Positions 18,135 through 26,729 of a stretch of DNA of 64,000 bases are shown piece by piece. The translations under genes were made by a program, and so were the position numbers. Source of the stretch: Kribbella kalugense (GTDB lineage Bacteria; Actinomycetota; Actinomycetes; Propionibacteriales; Kribbellaceae); assembly GCF_004365875.1 (NCBI RefSeq), contig NZ_SODF01000002.1:372001-436000 (forward strand), written 5' to 3'. Below the pieces are notes generated by a model. It saw only the letters and a list, made by a program, of their open reading frames with translations. It was not told where the DNA came from and searched no databases. Positions within the stretch are counted from its first letter, which is position 1. Each line of letters starts with the position of its first letter.

Positions 18135-18153
18135 GGGTGGGTGGGTGGGTGGG
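18135..18153 (+). other. G-quadruplex motif, five GGG runs separated by single T
   Basis: The plus strand reads (GGGT)4GGG, an ideal short-loop intramolecular quadruplex. It lies about 70 bases beyond the hemB stop codon. The plus strand is the template strand for the hem operon, so a fold here could stall polymerase after hemB. Confidence 0.7.
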
Positions 18154-18225
18154 AGCGCGCGTAGCAGGTGTGCCGGGGAGCGGAGCGACGAGGGGCAACT
18201 CGTAGCACGCGGGGTCGACGCTAGT

Positions 18226-19203
18226 TCACCGGAGGAGTTGGACTGCTTCGGTGGCCCAGTAGGTGAGGATTGTGTCGGCGCCGGCTCGGCGGATGGACGT
18301 CAGGGTTTCGAGGATGGCGGCGTCGCGGTTTATCCAGCCGTTGGCGGCGGCGGCTTCGACCATGGCGTACTCGCCGGAGATGTTGTAGGCGGCGACGGGG
18401 ATGTTCACGTGGTCGCGGACCTGGCGGATGATGTCGAGGTACGCGAGAGCCGGCTTGACCATCACGATGTCGGCGCCTTCGGCCACGTCGAGGTCGACCT
18501 CGCGGATGGCGTCGCGGGCGTTGGCGTTGTCCTGCTGGTACGTCTTCCGGTCGCCGGTCAGCGACGAGCCGACCGCCTCGCGGAACGGGCCGAAGAATGC
18601 CGACGCGTACTTGACGGCGTACGCCAGGATCACCGTGTCCACAAAGCCGGCCGCGTCGAGAGCGGAGCGGACGACGCCGACCTGGCCGTCCATCATCCCG
18701 GACGGGCCGACGACGTGCGCGCCGGCGGTGGCCTGTGCGACGCCCATCTCGGCGTAGATCTCGAGGGTCGCGTCGTTGTCCACGCGGCCGGCGGAGTCCA
18801 GTACGCCGCAATGCCCGTGCGAGGTGAACTCGTCCAGGCACAGGTCCGACATCACCAGCAGCGAGTCGCCGACCTCGGATACTGCGTCCCGGATCGCGAC
18901 GTTCAGGATGCCCTCAGGGTCCAGAGCACCAGATCCCTGCGGATCCTTCTCCGACGGTACGCCGAACAGCATCACCCCGCCGAGACCAAGGGACGCCGCC
19001 TCGGCGATCGCCTTCCTAGCCGTGTCCCGGGTGTGCTGTACGACGCCGGGCATCGACTTGATCGGGATCGGTTCGCTGGCGTCTTCCCGGATGAACATCG
19101 GCAGGATCAGCTGCCGTGGTTCGAGCGTGGTCTCCGCGACCAGCCTGCGCATCGCCACCGACGACCGAAGCCGCCGCGGCCTGACCTCCGGGAATCCAGG
19201 CAC
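18226..19203 (-). CDS. hemB: Delta-aminolevulinic acid dehydratase (porphobilinogen synthase)
   Basis: This 325-residue enzyme joins two 5-aminolevulinate molecules into porphobilinogen in haem and cobalamin synthesis. The active-site lysines are visible in [17 protein letters not shown] and in [10 protein letters not shown]. The metal site reads [14 protein letters not shown]: the first and third cysteines of the zinc-type site are present, but the middle one is Asp. Length is normal. It is the last gene of the rex-hemACDB operon and starts five bases after the hemD/cobA stop codon. The start was taken at the first ATG, which gives the usual N-terminus with RPRRLR and MRRLVAET. Confidence 0.95.
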   Translation of the reverse strand: MPGFPEVRPRRLRSSVAMRRLVAETTLEPRQLILPMFIREDASEPIPIKSMPGVVQHTRDTARKAIAEAASLGLGGVMLFGVPSEKDPQGSGALDPEGILNVAIRDAVSEVGDSLLVMSDLCLDEFTSHGHCGVLDSAGRVDNDATLEIYAEMGVAQATAGAHVVGPSGMMDGQVGVVRSALDAAGFVDTVILAYAVKYASAFFGPFREAVGSSLTGDRKTYQQDNANARDAIREVDLDVAEGADIVMVKPALAYLDIIRQVRDHVNIPVAAYNISGEYAMVEAAAANGWINRDAAILETLTSIRRAGADTILTYWATEAVQLLR

Positions 19204-19208
19204 CTAGA

Positions 19209-20957
19209 TCAGCTCTTCCGACGAGATCCCGAGCGACGCTCGGACGGACGGGTGACCGGTTCCCCGGCCTCCACCATGGTGTCACGCCGGTCCGCACCGA
19301 ACCGGGCGAGGGCGTCGGCCAGCTCCTCGACGGACGGCGTCTCGGCCATCGCGTCGACCCGCAGGCCGTGTTCCTCGGCGGTCTTCAGGGTGGCTGGGCC
19401 GATGACCGCGATCACGGTCGACGCGTGCGGCTTGCCGGCGATGCCGACCAGGTTCCGCACGGTGGACGACGAGGTGAAGACGACCGCGTCGAACTTGCCC
19501 GACTTGATCGCCTCACGCGTCGGCGCTGGCGGCGGGGCGGCCCGCACGGTCCGGTACGCCGTGACGTCGTCGACCTCCCAGCCGAGATCGGTCAGACCCG
19601 CGACCAGGGTCTCGGTGGCGATGTCCGCACGCGGCAGGAAGACCCGGTTGATCGGGTCGAGCACCTCGTCGAACGGCGGCCAGTCCTCGACCAGACCGGC
19701 GGCCGACTGCTCACCGGACGGGACCAGGTCCGGACGAATGCCCCAGGCAGCGATCGCCTCGGCGGTCTTGTCGCCGACCGCCGCGATCTTCAGCCCGGAG
19801 AACGCCCGCGCGTCCAGCCCGTACTCGTCGAACTTCTCCCGGACCGCCTTGACCGCGTTCACCGAGGTGAACGCCACCCATTCGTAGCGACCCTCGACCA
19901 GGCCGCGGATCGCCTTGTCCATCTGCTGCGGGTTGCGCGGCGGCTCGACCGAGATGGTCGGGACCTCTTCCGGCATCGCGCCGTACCGACGAAGCCGGTC
20001 CATCAGCGGCCCGGCCTGGTCCTTGGTGCGGGGGACCAGGATCCGCCAGCCGAACAGCGGCTTGGTCTCGAACCAGGACAGGGACTCACGCTGCTCGACC
20101 ACCGCGCCGACGACGATCACGGCCTCGCCGATCACCTTCGACGCGCGCAGGTCCATCACGATCGTCTCGAGCGTGCCGACGACGCTGGTCTGCGCGGTCG
20201 TCGTACCACCGACCGTCACGGCGACCGGCGTGGACGCCTCGAAGCCGCCCTCGACGAGCGCGGCGACGGTGTCCTTCAAAGCCTCGACAGCGTTCAGCAG
20301 CACGAGCGTCTGCTTCGGCTGCAGCCGGGTCAGGTCGAGCTTGTTCTCGGCCAGGTCGACGACGGTGACCTCACGGTCGCCCTTCATCGTCAGCGGGATC
20401 CCGGCGTACGTCGGAACCGCGCTCACCTCGCTCACGCCGGGAACGACGTTGAACCCGATGCCCGCCTTCTTGCACGCGACCGCCTCTTCGGCGCCGCTGG
20501 AGAAGGTGAACGGGTCGCCGGTCAGCAGGCGGACCACGTTCGCCGCGGACTTGGCCGTCTTCACCACCAGCCGGGCCCGGGCGGCGACCTTCAGCGCCCG
20601 GCTGCCCTCGGTGCCGGAGCCGTCCACGACCTCGACGCCCGGCCTGCAGTAGGTCAGGAACGCGTCGTGTTCGGGGCCCTCGACAACGACCGCGTCGGCG
20701 CTGGCGAGCACGTCGCGGCCGGCCAGCGTCAGCAGCGCCGGGTCACCAGGACCCACACCGACGAACGTGACATGGCCGAGTGGTCTGGTCTGCTTGACGG
20801 TGCTGGTCGCAGCCGTCTGAGGTGTCCTCGATGCCGCGGTGGCCGCTGTCTTCGCGCTCACGTCTGCCTTCGCCCTCGTCGTTTTCCTGCTCGTCTTCTG
20901 GGCCGTCTTCTGTGCCGTGTTCTGGGCCGTCGTGCCTTGTGCCGGTGTCATAGTCAC
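19209..20957 (-). CDS. hemD: Fused uroporphyrinogen-III C-methyltransferase / uroporphyrinogen-III synthase
   Basis: This 582-residue protein combines two steps at the haem/sirohaem/B12 branch point. Residues about 60-310 form a SAM-dependent methyltransferase of the CobA/SUMT type ([20 protein letters not shown], then [15 protein letters not shown]). Residues about 320-560 form uroporphyrinogen-III synthase ([40 protein letters not shown]). The first 58 residues are a low-complexity Ala/Thr/Lys tail without a domain. This fusion is usual in actinobacteria. Its ATG overlaps the hemC stop as ATGA. Confidence 0.93.
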   Translation of the reverse strand: MTMTPAQGTTAQNTAQKTAQKTSRKTTRAKADVSAKTAATAASRTPQTAATSTVKQTRPLGHVTFVGVGPGDPALLTLAGRDVLASADAVVVEGPEHDAFLTYCRPGVEVVDGSGTEGSRALKVAARARLVVKTAKSAANVVRLLTGDPFTFSSGAEEAVACKKAGIGFNVVPGVSEVSAVPTYAGIPLTMKGDREVTVVDLAENKLDLTRLQPKQTLVLLNAVEALKDTVAALVEGGFEASTPVAVTVGGTTTAQTSVVGTLETIVMDLRASKVIGEAVIVVGAVVEQRESLSWFETKPLFGWRILVPRTKDQAGPLMDRLRRYGAMPEEVPTISVEPPRNPQQMDKAIRGLVEGRYEWVAFTSVNAVKAVREKFDEYGLDARAFSGLKIAAVGDKTAEAIAAWGIRPDLVPSGEQSAAGLVEDWPPFDEVLDPINRVFLPRADIATETLVAGLTDLGWEVDDVTAYRTVRAAPPPAPTREAIKSGKFDAVVFTSSSTVRNLVGIAGKPHASTVIAVIGPATLKTAEEHGLRVDAMAETPSVEELADALARFGADRRDTMVEAGEPVTRPSERRSGSRRKS

Positions 20958-21832
20958 TCCAGCAGCTCGTTCGCCAGCCGCTTGCCTAGGGCAACTGGAT
21001 CGTCAACCGGCCCGTTCGCGGAGAGCCGCCGTACGCCGTCGTCCTGACCGAGCGCACCACGCAGCCACAGCTCCGGACCGTCCTCACCCTCGACCACCTC
21101 GGCCAGCGCGCCGACCGGAGCCGTGCACCCTGCCTCGAGGGTGGCCAGCAACTGCCGCTCCGCTGTCACCGCAGCCCGGGTGGACGGGTCCTCCAGCGGA
21201 GCCAGAGCAGCCAGTACGTCGGTGTCGTCCGACCGGCACTCGACCGCCAGTGCACCTTGTCCCGGTGACGGCAGAACCTGGATCGGGTCCAGCGTCTCGG
21301 TCACCTCGGCCAGCCGACCCAACCGGGCCAAACCTGCCCTCGCGAGAACGACCGCGTCCACTTTGCCTTCGGCAACCAGATTGATCCGGGTGTCCACGTT
21401 GCCACGGACTCCGGTGCACTCCACGCCCAGGCCGAGCGCGTCGATCTGGGCCGCCCGGCGTGGTGCGCCGGTGCCGATCAGTGCGCCGCGCGGCAACTCG
21501 CCGAGCGTCAGGCCGTCGCGGGCGACCAGGACATCGCGCGGGTCCTCGCGGACCGGAATGGCGCCGATGGTGAGGCCGTCGAGCGGCGCGGTCGGCAGGT
21601 CCTTGAGCGAGTGCACGGCGATGTCGATCTCGCCGGCCAGCAAGGCGTCGCGCAGCGCGCTGACGTAGATGCCGGTGCCGCCGATCTGCTCGACCGGGGC
21701 GACCTTGTTGGCGTCGCCGGTGGTCTGGATCGGGACCAGTTCGACCTCGTGCCCGCCGGCGCGGAGCGCGTCGGCGACGAGGTTGGCCTGCACGGTCGCC
21801 AGTACGGACCGCCGGGTACCCAGCCGGATCAT
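20954..21832 (-). CDS. hemC: Hydroxymethylbilane synthase (porphobilinogen deaminase)
   Basis: This 292-residue enzyme links four porphobilinogens into hydroxymethylbilane. It starts [22 protein letters not shown] and has the active-site loop HSLKDLPT. The cofactor-binding cysteine lies in [10 protein letters not shown], where the dipyrromethane primer attaches. Length is slightly short but complete. It overlaps both neighbours by four bases, which shows tight translational coupling with hemA and hemD. Confidence 0.95.
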   Translation of the reverse strand: MIRLGTRRSVLATVQANLVADALRAGGHEVELVPIQTTGDANKVAPVEQIGGTGIYVSALRDALLAGEIDIAVHSLKDLPTAPLDGLTIGAIPVREDPRDVLVARDGLTLGELPRGALIGTGAPRRAAQIDALGLGVECTGVRGNVDTRINLVAEGKVDAVVLARAGLARLGRLAEVTETLDPIQVLPSPGQGALAVECRSDDTDVLAALAPLEDPSTRAAVTAERQLLATLEAGCTAPVGALAEVVEGEDGPELWLRGALGQDDGVRRLSANGPVDDPVALGKRLANELLE

Positions 21833-23145
21833 GCGTTCTCACCAGCCTTCGAGTCGGCGCGGGTATTGCTCGTCTCGGCCGGAGTCTTCGCGGCCGTGAC
21901 AGCATCCACGGCAGCCTGGTCGAGGGCGAACAGTTGCCGCAGCGCATCGGCGTACGTCGGTCCGCCCGGGTCGGCTGCGAGCTCCTTCACCCGGACCGTC
22001 GGGTTGTGCAGCACCTTGTCGACCACGCGACGGATGGTCCGCTCGACCTCGTGCTGTTCGTGCTCGTCGAGGCTGGGCAGCCGGCGCTCCAGCCGGGCCA
22101 GCTCGGCGTCGACCAGTTCGGTTGCCATCGCCCGCAGCGCGACCACAGTCGGCGCTACTGACGCGGCCCGCCGGGTCGCCTCGAACGCCCCGGTCTCCTC
22201 GCCGACAATCCGGCGTACCTCATCGATGTCGGCCTCGCTGCCGCCCGCCGTACCAGCGAGGTCGGCGAGCGTGACCAGCGTGACGCCCGGGATCCGGACG
22301 ACCTCAGGCGCGACGTCCCGCGGCAGGGCGACGTCGAGTACGCCGAGTGGCCGGCCGTCGGAGGCGTTGCGGATCATCTCTTCGGTCAGTACGACGCCAC
22401 GCGCGCCGGTGCACGACACGATCAGGTCGGCGTCGCGCAACGCGTCCGGTACGTCGGCCAGGCGGATCGCCGCACCGCCGATCCGGTCGGTCAGAGTCAC
22501 CGCACGGTCGTAGTTGCGGTTGGCAATGGTCACGCTCTTCGCGCCACCGTTGAGCAGAGTCTGAGCGGCCAGCGAGGCCATCGAACCGGCGCCGACGACC
22601 AGCGCGCGGCGGCCCTCGAATCCACCGACCGCGTCGAGACCGGCCGAGACGACAGAGCGCCCGGCGGAGTCGATACCGGTCTCGGTCCGAGCCCGCTTGC
22701 CGACCCGCAACGCCTGCTGGAACAGGGCATTCAGGTCCGTGCCGATGGTCTCCAGGTCCTGGCCGACGCGCAACGTCTCTTTCACCTGGCCGAGAATCTG
22801 ACTCTCGCCGACGATCATCGAGTCGAGCCCGACCGCGACCTGGAACAGGTGCGCGACGGCACCTTCCTCGAAGTGCACGTAGAGGTGCTCGGCCAGATCC
22901 AGCAGCGGTACGCCGGTGACGTCGGAGAGGATCGCGGTGACCTCGTCCATGCCGGCGTGGAACCGGTCGACGGTCGCGTAGACCTCGGTCCGGTTGCAGG
23001 TCGCGAGTACTGCGGACTCCGCAACGGCCGGCGTGTGCTTCACGGCCAGGGCCAGCTTGATCGCCGCGTCCGCGTCGAGCGCGACCCGCTCGAGGACGTT
23101 GATGTCAGCGGAACGGTGACTGATGCCGACGACCAGGTAACTCAC
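21829..23145 (-). CDS. hemA: Glutamyl-tRNA reductase
   Basis: This 438-residue enzyme reduces glutamyl-tRNA to glutamate semialdehyde, the first committed step of C5 tetrapyrrole synthesis. The catalytic cysteine lies in [12 protein letters not shown]. An NADPH Rossmann domain follows ([17 protein letters not shown]), then the C-terminal dimerisation helices. A glutamate semialdehyde aminotransferase (hemL) is not in the window. Four-base overlaps link it to rex and hemC, so Rex probably controls it through the shared promoter. Confidence 0.95.
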   Translation of the reverse strand: MSYLVVGISHRSADINVLERVALDADAAIKLALAVKHTPAVAESAVLATCNRTEVYATVDRFHAGMDEVTAILSDVTGVPLLDLAEHLYVHFEEGAVAHLFQVAVGLDSMIVGESQILGQVKETLRVGQDLETIGTDLNALFQQALRVGKRARTETGIDSAGRSVVSAGLDAVGGFEGRRALVVGAGSMASLAAQTLLNGGAKSVTIANRNYDRAVTLTDRIGGAAIRLADVPDALRDADLIVSCTGARGVVLTEEMIRNASDGRPLGVLDVALPRDVAPEVVRIPGVTLVTLADLAGTAGGSEADIDEVRRIVGEETGAFEATRRAASVAPTVVALRAMATELVDAELARLERRLPSLDEHEQHEVERTIRRVVDKVLHNPTVRVKELAADPGGPTYADALRQLFALDQAAVDAVTAAKTPAETSNTRADSKAGENA

Positions 23146-23897
23146 GCGCCGACACCTCCTCCAACACTGGGAAGATCCGTCAGGCCGTTCATCGCTGGTA
23201 GTTCGGGCACCTGGGGAAGCGCCGCCTCTCCGGACTTTCGTTGTTCGTGGTACGCCAGGATCTGCAACTCGATCGAGAGGTCCACCTTGCGGATGTCGAC
23301 GCCGTCGGGCACGGACAGCACTACCGGGGCGAAGTTCAGGATGCTGGTCACGCCGGCCGCGACCAGCCGGTCGCAGACCTCCTGGGCCGGACCGGCGGGG
23401 GTGGTGATGACCCCGATCGAGACCCGGTCGGCCTCGACGATGGCCTCGAGCTCGGCGAAGTCGCGGACCTCCATGTCGCCGATCCGCTCGCCGACCAGGT
23501 TGGGGTCGGCGTCGAGCAGGGCGACGATCCGGAATCCGCGGGTCCCGAAGCCGGAGTAGTTGGCCAGCGCGTGGCCCAGATTTCCGATCCCGACGATGAC
23601 CACGGCCCAGTCCTGGGTGACGCCGATCTCGCGGGCGATCTGGTAGCGCAGGTACTCGACGTCGTACCCGACGCCGCGGGTGCCGTACGACCCCAGGTAG
23701 GACAGGTCCTTGCGGAGCTTGGCGGAGTTGACGCCGGCCGCGGTGGCCAGATCCTCGCTCGACGCGGTCGCGATACCGCCGTCCGAGAGCGCGGTCAGGG
23801 CCCGCAGATAGACCGGCAAGCGCGCGACAGTCGCCTCGGGGATGCCGCGTTCGGTTCTCGTCGGCGGGCCGGGGCGACGGCTGCTGGCACGCGTCAC
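23142..23897 (-). CDS. rex: Redox-sensing transcriptional repressor Rex
   Basis: This 251-residue repressor senses the NADH/NAD+ ratio. A winged-helix DNA-binding domain spans about residues 20-95 (IPEATVARLPVYLRAL, SSEDLATAAGVNSAKLRKDLSYLG). A Rossmann domain with VVIVGIGNLGHAL follows, then the swapped C-terminal helix. GTG 23897 has an AGGAG site five bases before it. It heads the hem operon, and the promoter upstream carries a Rex-operator-like sequence, as in Streptomyces coelicolor, where rex controls itself and hem genes. Confidence 0.95.
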   Translation of the reverse strand: MTRASSRRPGPPTRTERGIPEATVARLPVYLRALTALSDGGIATASSEDLATAAGVNSAKLRKDLSYLGSYGTRGVGYDVEYLRYQIAREIGVTQDWAVVIVGIGNLGHALANYSGFGTRGFRIVALLDADPNLVGERIGDMEVRDFAELEAIVEADRVSIGVITTPAGPAQEVCDRLVAAGVTSILNFAPVVLSVPDGVDIRKVDLSIELQILAYHEQRKSGEAALPQVPELPAMNGLTDLPSVGGGVGA

Positions 23898-23951
23898 AAT
23901 TCTCCTGGGAGCGGTTGGTTCACCGCGGTCTGACGGCCGGCGGCGGTTCTT

Positions 23952-23980
23952 ACTCTAGGAGCTTGTGAACGTGAGAACAA
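23952..23980 (-). promoter_or_regulatory. rex-hem promoter with overlapping Rex operator-like site
   Basis: On the minus strand TTGTTC (23980-23975) and TAGAGT (23957-23952) are separated by 17 bases, a good housekeeping promoter. The 18 bases at 23963-23980 read TTGTGAACGTGAGAACAA on the plus strand. The left half matches the Rex consensus TTGTGAAC exactly; the right half is degenerate. A repressor here would cover the -35 element and spacer. Confidence 0.65.
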
Positions 23981-24008
23981 AATCGGCGAAAGTGACGCCG
24001 GGCACGCT

Positions 24009-24245
24009 CTACCTCATCAGGGCTTTCCGGAGGCGGGCGGGGTCGACTCGCCAGAAGTCGTGCTGCTTGCCGTCGACGAAGGTGACCGGGATCTGTTCGC
24101 CGTACTGAGTGAACAACTGGTCGTCCTGAGTGATGTCGACTTCGGTCCAGTCCACACCAGCCTCGGCGCAGACCGCCCGGATCACCTCGCGGGCCTCGTC
24201 ACAGAGGTGACAGCCCGGCTTGCCGTACATCGTCACCCGGCTCAT
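24009..24245 (-). CDS. Glutaredoxin-like thiol-disulfide protein
   Basis: This 78-residue single-domain thioredoxin-fold protein has the redox motif CHLC in VTMYGKPGCHLCDEAR and the cis-proline segment QIPVTFVDG. Small glutaredoxin-like proteins of this type in actinobacteria probably serve mycothiol- or thioredoxin-linked reduction. Its start overlaps the end of the acyl-CoA ligase as ATGA. It matches the position of Rv0508, beside hemA in M. tuberculosis. Confidence 0.85.
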   Translation of the reverse strand: MSRVTMYGKPGCHLCDEAREVIRAVCAEAGVDWTEVDITQDDQLFTQYGEQIPVTFVDGKQHDFWRVDPARLRKALMR

Positions 24246-25690
24246 CGGCCCGCCTCGCGCAGCCGGCCCTTGGCGACCTTCCCGGTGACCGAGTGCGGCA
24301 GGTGGTCGACCACCTCGATCTCCACCGGCGACTTGAATCGCGCCAACCGACCATCGGCGTACGCACGCACCGCCTCGACATCCAGCGCGGTGTCCGCGAG
24401 CGGTACGACGAATGCCTTCACCGCCTCGCCGGTCTCCTCGGACGGTACGCCGATGACCGCGGCCTCCCGTACGCCGGGAGCACCGACCAGCACGTCCTCC
24501 ACCTCGCTCGGGAACACGTTGAACCCGGACACGATGATCAGCTCACGCAACCGGTCGACCAGGAACAGATCGCCGTCCGGGTCGAGGAAGCCGACGTCAC
24601 CGGTCCGGTACCAGCCTTCCGCGTCCGGACCGTCCACGCCGTCCGGCCAGTAGCCGGAGAAGAGGTTGCCGCCGCGGATCAGGATCTCGCCGGGGTCGTC
24701 GCCCTCGACCTCTTCACCCTGCTCGTCGGCGATCCGGAGCTCGACGTTCGGCAGCGGGCGGCCGACCGAGCCGGGCTTCGGCTCGTCCTCGCCCAGAGTT
24801 GTGGTCACGCCAGGGGACGCCTCGGTCAGGCCGTACCCCTGGTGCACGAACAGGCCGCTGGCCCGCTCGAAGCGGTCCGCGAGCGCGGGGTCCAGCGTGG
24901 AGGCGCCGGTCAGCACGACCTTGACCGACCGGAGCGCGTCGATCAGATCCGATCGGGACAGCAGCGCGTTCAGCGCCGGCGGAGCCAGCGGCAGCCGGGT
25001 CACGCCGTACTTGGCGACCAGGCCGAGGGTCTGTTCTGGATCGAACCGCTGCTCGACGATCAGCGCCGCACCGGTCGCGACGGCCCAGCCGAGGACCGCG
25101 TTCAGACCGAACGCGTGGAACATCGGGAGCACCCCGAGAACCACGTCCTCGGGCCCCATCCGGTCCTCGCCGAGCTCGGTGAGGTTGCGAACATTCGCTG
25201 CGAGTGCCCGATGGGTGAGCATCGCGGCACGCGGATCTCCACTGGTTCCGGACGTGTACAGCAGCACCGCGAGGGCCTCGGGGTCGATCGGCGGCGGTAA
25301 CGGAACGTCACCTTCGAGCTCGCCCGGCGCCACCGTCCGGACCCCTTCGATCCGGTCCGCGAGGCCCGGTCCGGCCACCGCCAGCCGGGCGCCGGAGTGC
25401 GCCGCGACGGTCGCTACCTCGGGCTTGGTGAGCCCGGTGTTCAGCGGCACGGCGACCAGCCCGGCGCGGAGAATCCCCAGGTAGGACGTGACGAACTCGA
25501 TGCTGTTGGCGACCAGGAGCAGCACCCGGTACCCCGGCACCAGGCCGGCCGCGGCGTACCCCTGGGCGGTCCGGTCGACGGCCCGGTCGAGCTCACTCCA
25601 GGTCAGCCGCCGGTCCCCGTCGACCAGCGCCGGACGCTCGCCGTGTCGTTGCGCTGTGTCACGAAGAATGTCCGCGAAATTCACGTTCAC
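24242..25690 (-). CDS. AMP-binding acyl-CoA ligase family protein
   Basis: This 482-residue adenylate-forming enzyme should activate a carboxylic acid to an acyl-adenylate and then to a CoA thioester. The P-loop reads LLYTSGTSGDPRAAMLTH; the Lys of the usual PKG triplet is Arg, which is odd. Later motifs are present: GYGLTEASP, GWYRTGDVGFLD, and the C-terminal catalytic lysine in SVTGKVAKGRL. The protein is shorter than typical fatty-acyl ligases. Two GTG codons compete for the start. It is co-transcribed with the glutaredoxin. The substrate is unknown. Confidence 0.82.
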   Translation of the reverse strand: MNVNFADILRDTAQRHGERPALVDGDRRLTWSELDRAVDRTAQGYAAAGLVPGYRVLLLVANSIEFVTSYLGILRAGLVAVPLNTGLTKPEVATVAAHSGARLAVAGPGLADRIEGVRTVAPGELEGDVPLPPPIDPEALAVLLYTSGTSGDPRAAMLTHRALAANVRNLTELGEDRMGPEDVVLGVLPMFHAFGLNAVLGWAVATGAALIVEQRFDPEQTLGLVAKYGVTRLPLAPPALNALLSRSDLIDALRSVKVVLTGASTLDPALADRFERASGLFVHQGYGLTEASPGVTTTLGEDEPKPGSVGRPLPNVELRIADEQGEEVEGDDPGEILIRGGNLFSGYWPDGVDGPDAEGWYRTGDVGFLDPDGDLFLVDRLRELIIVSGFNVFPSEVEDVLVGAPGVREAAVIGVPSEETGEAVKAFVVPLADTALDVEAVRAYADGRLARFKSPVEIEVVDHLPHSVTGKVAKGRLREAGR

Positions 25691-26050
25691 CAGGCGAGTC
25701 TGTCACGGTCCCGATTCAGCTCCGGACCAACCGGCTCGCTCGGAACGGTTGCAGCAGAGCGTGACGGCCGATATACAGGTGACTTCGCGAACGCGGCTTC
25801 TGTCGAACCTCACACTGCAGAAACCCGTCCGCGCCGGGGAACCTCATGCGCGATGGACCCTCCCCGACAGCAGGCTGCTCCGTTTTTGGAGGCAGTCCGC
25901 TGGCGCATTCGAAGACATGGACCGGACGGAAGGCGGCACGCCCAACGCTGTTGACAGCACGTGATGCAGCAGTAACGCTCAGTGTTGTCTCAGCCACTGT
26001 GGCCATTCGCGGATGTGTCAGAAGACGTGTCAGTTGAACGGGGAGAAAAC
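25691..26050. other. 360-bp divergent control region between the acyl-CoA ligase and the bldN-like gene
   Basis: No protein gene was found. The right third holds a candidate promoter and a BldD-box-like sequence for the sigma factor gene, listed separately. The left part has no motif I could recognise. Confidence 0.5.
25951..25986 (+). promoter_or_regulatory. Candidate promoter and BldD-box-like sequence of the bldN homologue
   Basis: TTGACA at 25951-25956 is a perfect -35 hexamer; TAACGC about 16 bases later is a weak -10. GTAACGCTCAGTGTT at 25972-25986 matches seven of nine fixed positions of the published BldD palindrome NTNACNCWGNGTNAN. In Streptomyces, bldN is a direct BldD target, so the site is plausible. 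Confidence 0.4.
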
Positions 26051-26623
26051 TTGACCACGCCGGAGCCAAGCCCGGACGGGATGAGACGTGCAGAGCTCGT
26101 CGATCGCGCCCAGGCCGGGGACGTCGGTGCCTTTGGTGAGCTGTACGACGAGTACTCGCTCACCGTCTATCGCTACATCTACGCCCGAGTGTCCTCGTCG
26201 GCACTCGCCGAGGACCTGACCAGCGAGACCTTCGTCCGGGCCCTCCGGGCGCTGGACTCGTTCCGCTGGCAGGGCCGGGACTTCGGAGCCTGGCTGGTGA
26301 CGATCGCCCGGAACCTGATCACCGACCACTACAAGTCGGGCCGGGTCCGGCTCGAGGTGGTCACCGATGAGATCGAGACCCACGACCGGCAGACCGAGGG
26401 CCCGGAGATCGACGTACTGGCCGCGGCCACCGCGGAGGTACTTCGGGACGCCGTGGCAGGTCTGCCCGACGAGCAGCGCGACTGCCTGACGATGCGGTTC
26501 TTCGCCGGCCTGTCGATCGCGGAAACGGCCAAGGCGCTGGAGAAGTCAGAAGGCGCCGTCAAGCAACTGCAACTGAGGGCCGTCCGGCACTTGGCGAAGG
26601 TTATCCCCAAGGACTTGAGATGA
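26051..26623 (+). CDS. bldN: ECF sigma factor, BldN homologue
   Basis: This protein of about 190 residues has sigma regions 2 and 4 only. Region 2 reads DVGAFGELYDEYSLTVYRYIY and EDLTSETFVRALRAL, with the RWQGRDFGAWLVTIARNL stretch that is nearly the same in Streptomyces BldN. Region 4 is LPDEQRDCLTMRFFAGLSIAE followed by the HTH. The long N-terminal extension of Streptomyces BldN is absent. TTG 26051 was chosen because GGGGAG lies five bases before it; GTG 26027 and others upstream are possible. The RsbN-like DUF5667 gene follows after 106 bases, the same pair as in Streptomyces, where BldN drives aerial growth genes. Confidence 0.88.
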   Translation: MTTPEPSPDGMRRAELVDRAQAGDVGAFGELYDEYSLTVYRYIYARVSSSALAEDLTSETFVRALRALDSFRWQGRDFGAWLVTIARNLITDHYKSGRVRLEVVTDEIETHDRQTEGPEIDVLAAATAEVLRDAVAGLPDEQRDCLTMRFFAGLSIAETAKALEKSEGAVKQLQLRAVRHLAKVIPKDLR

Positions 26624-26646
26624 GGCGGATGACAACGAATGTCTTT

Positions 26647-26675
26647 CGTAACCCGTCAGGGAGTTTCCTCGTTTG
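26647..26675 (+). promoter_or_regulatory. BldN-type promoter in front of the DUF5667 gene
   Basis: CGTAAC at 26647-26652 and CGTTTG at 26670-26675 are 17 bases apart. The published Streptomyces BldN consensus is CGTAAC and CGTTGA with about 16 bases between. The -35 is perfect and the -10 differs in two bases, which suggests that the sigma factor drives its own regulator. Confidence 0.6.
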
Positions 26676-26729
26676 CCTGATGAGGACCTGTCGGTGACCC
26701 CGGCTGGCCATTGAGGAGAACGAGAACTC

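Larger units (their letters stand above)
17379..18225. other. 0.85-kb repeat-rich stretch without a convincing gene
   Basis: Reading frames here lack ribosome sites, recognisable domains and normal codon use. The stretch contains a triple GGTAGC-type run near 17518-17536, a 9-bp tandem array, three copies of a 14-bp sequence and a G-quadruplex motif, each listed separately. It may be decayed DNA behind the DUF222-HNH gene. Confidence 0.55.

Noticed and set aside
25716..26069. 117-codon minus-strand frame upstream of bldN
   Set aside because: It covers the divergent promoter region, has no ribosome site and no recognisable domain.
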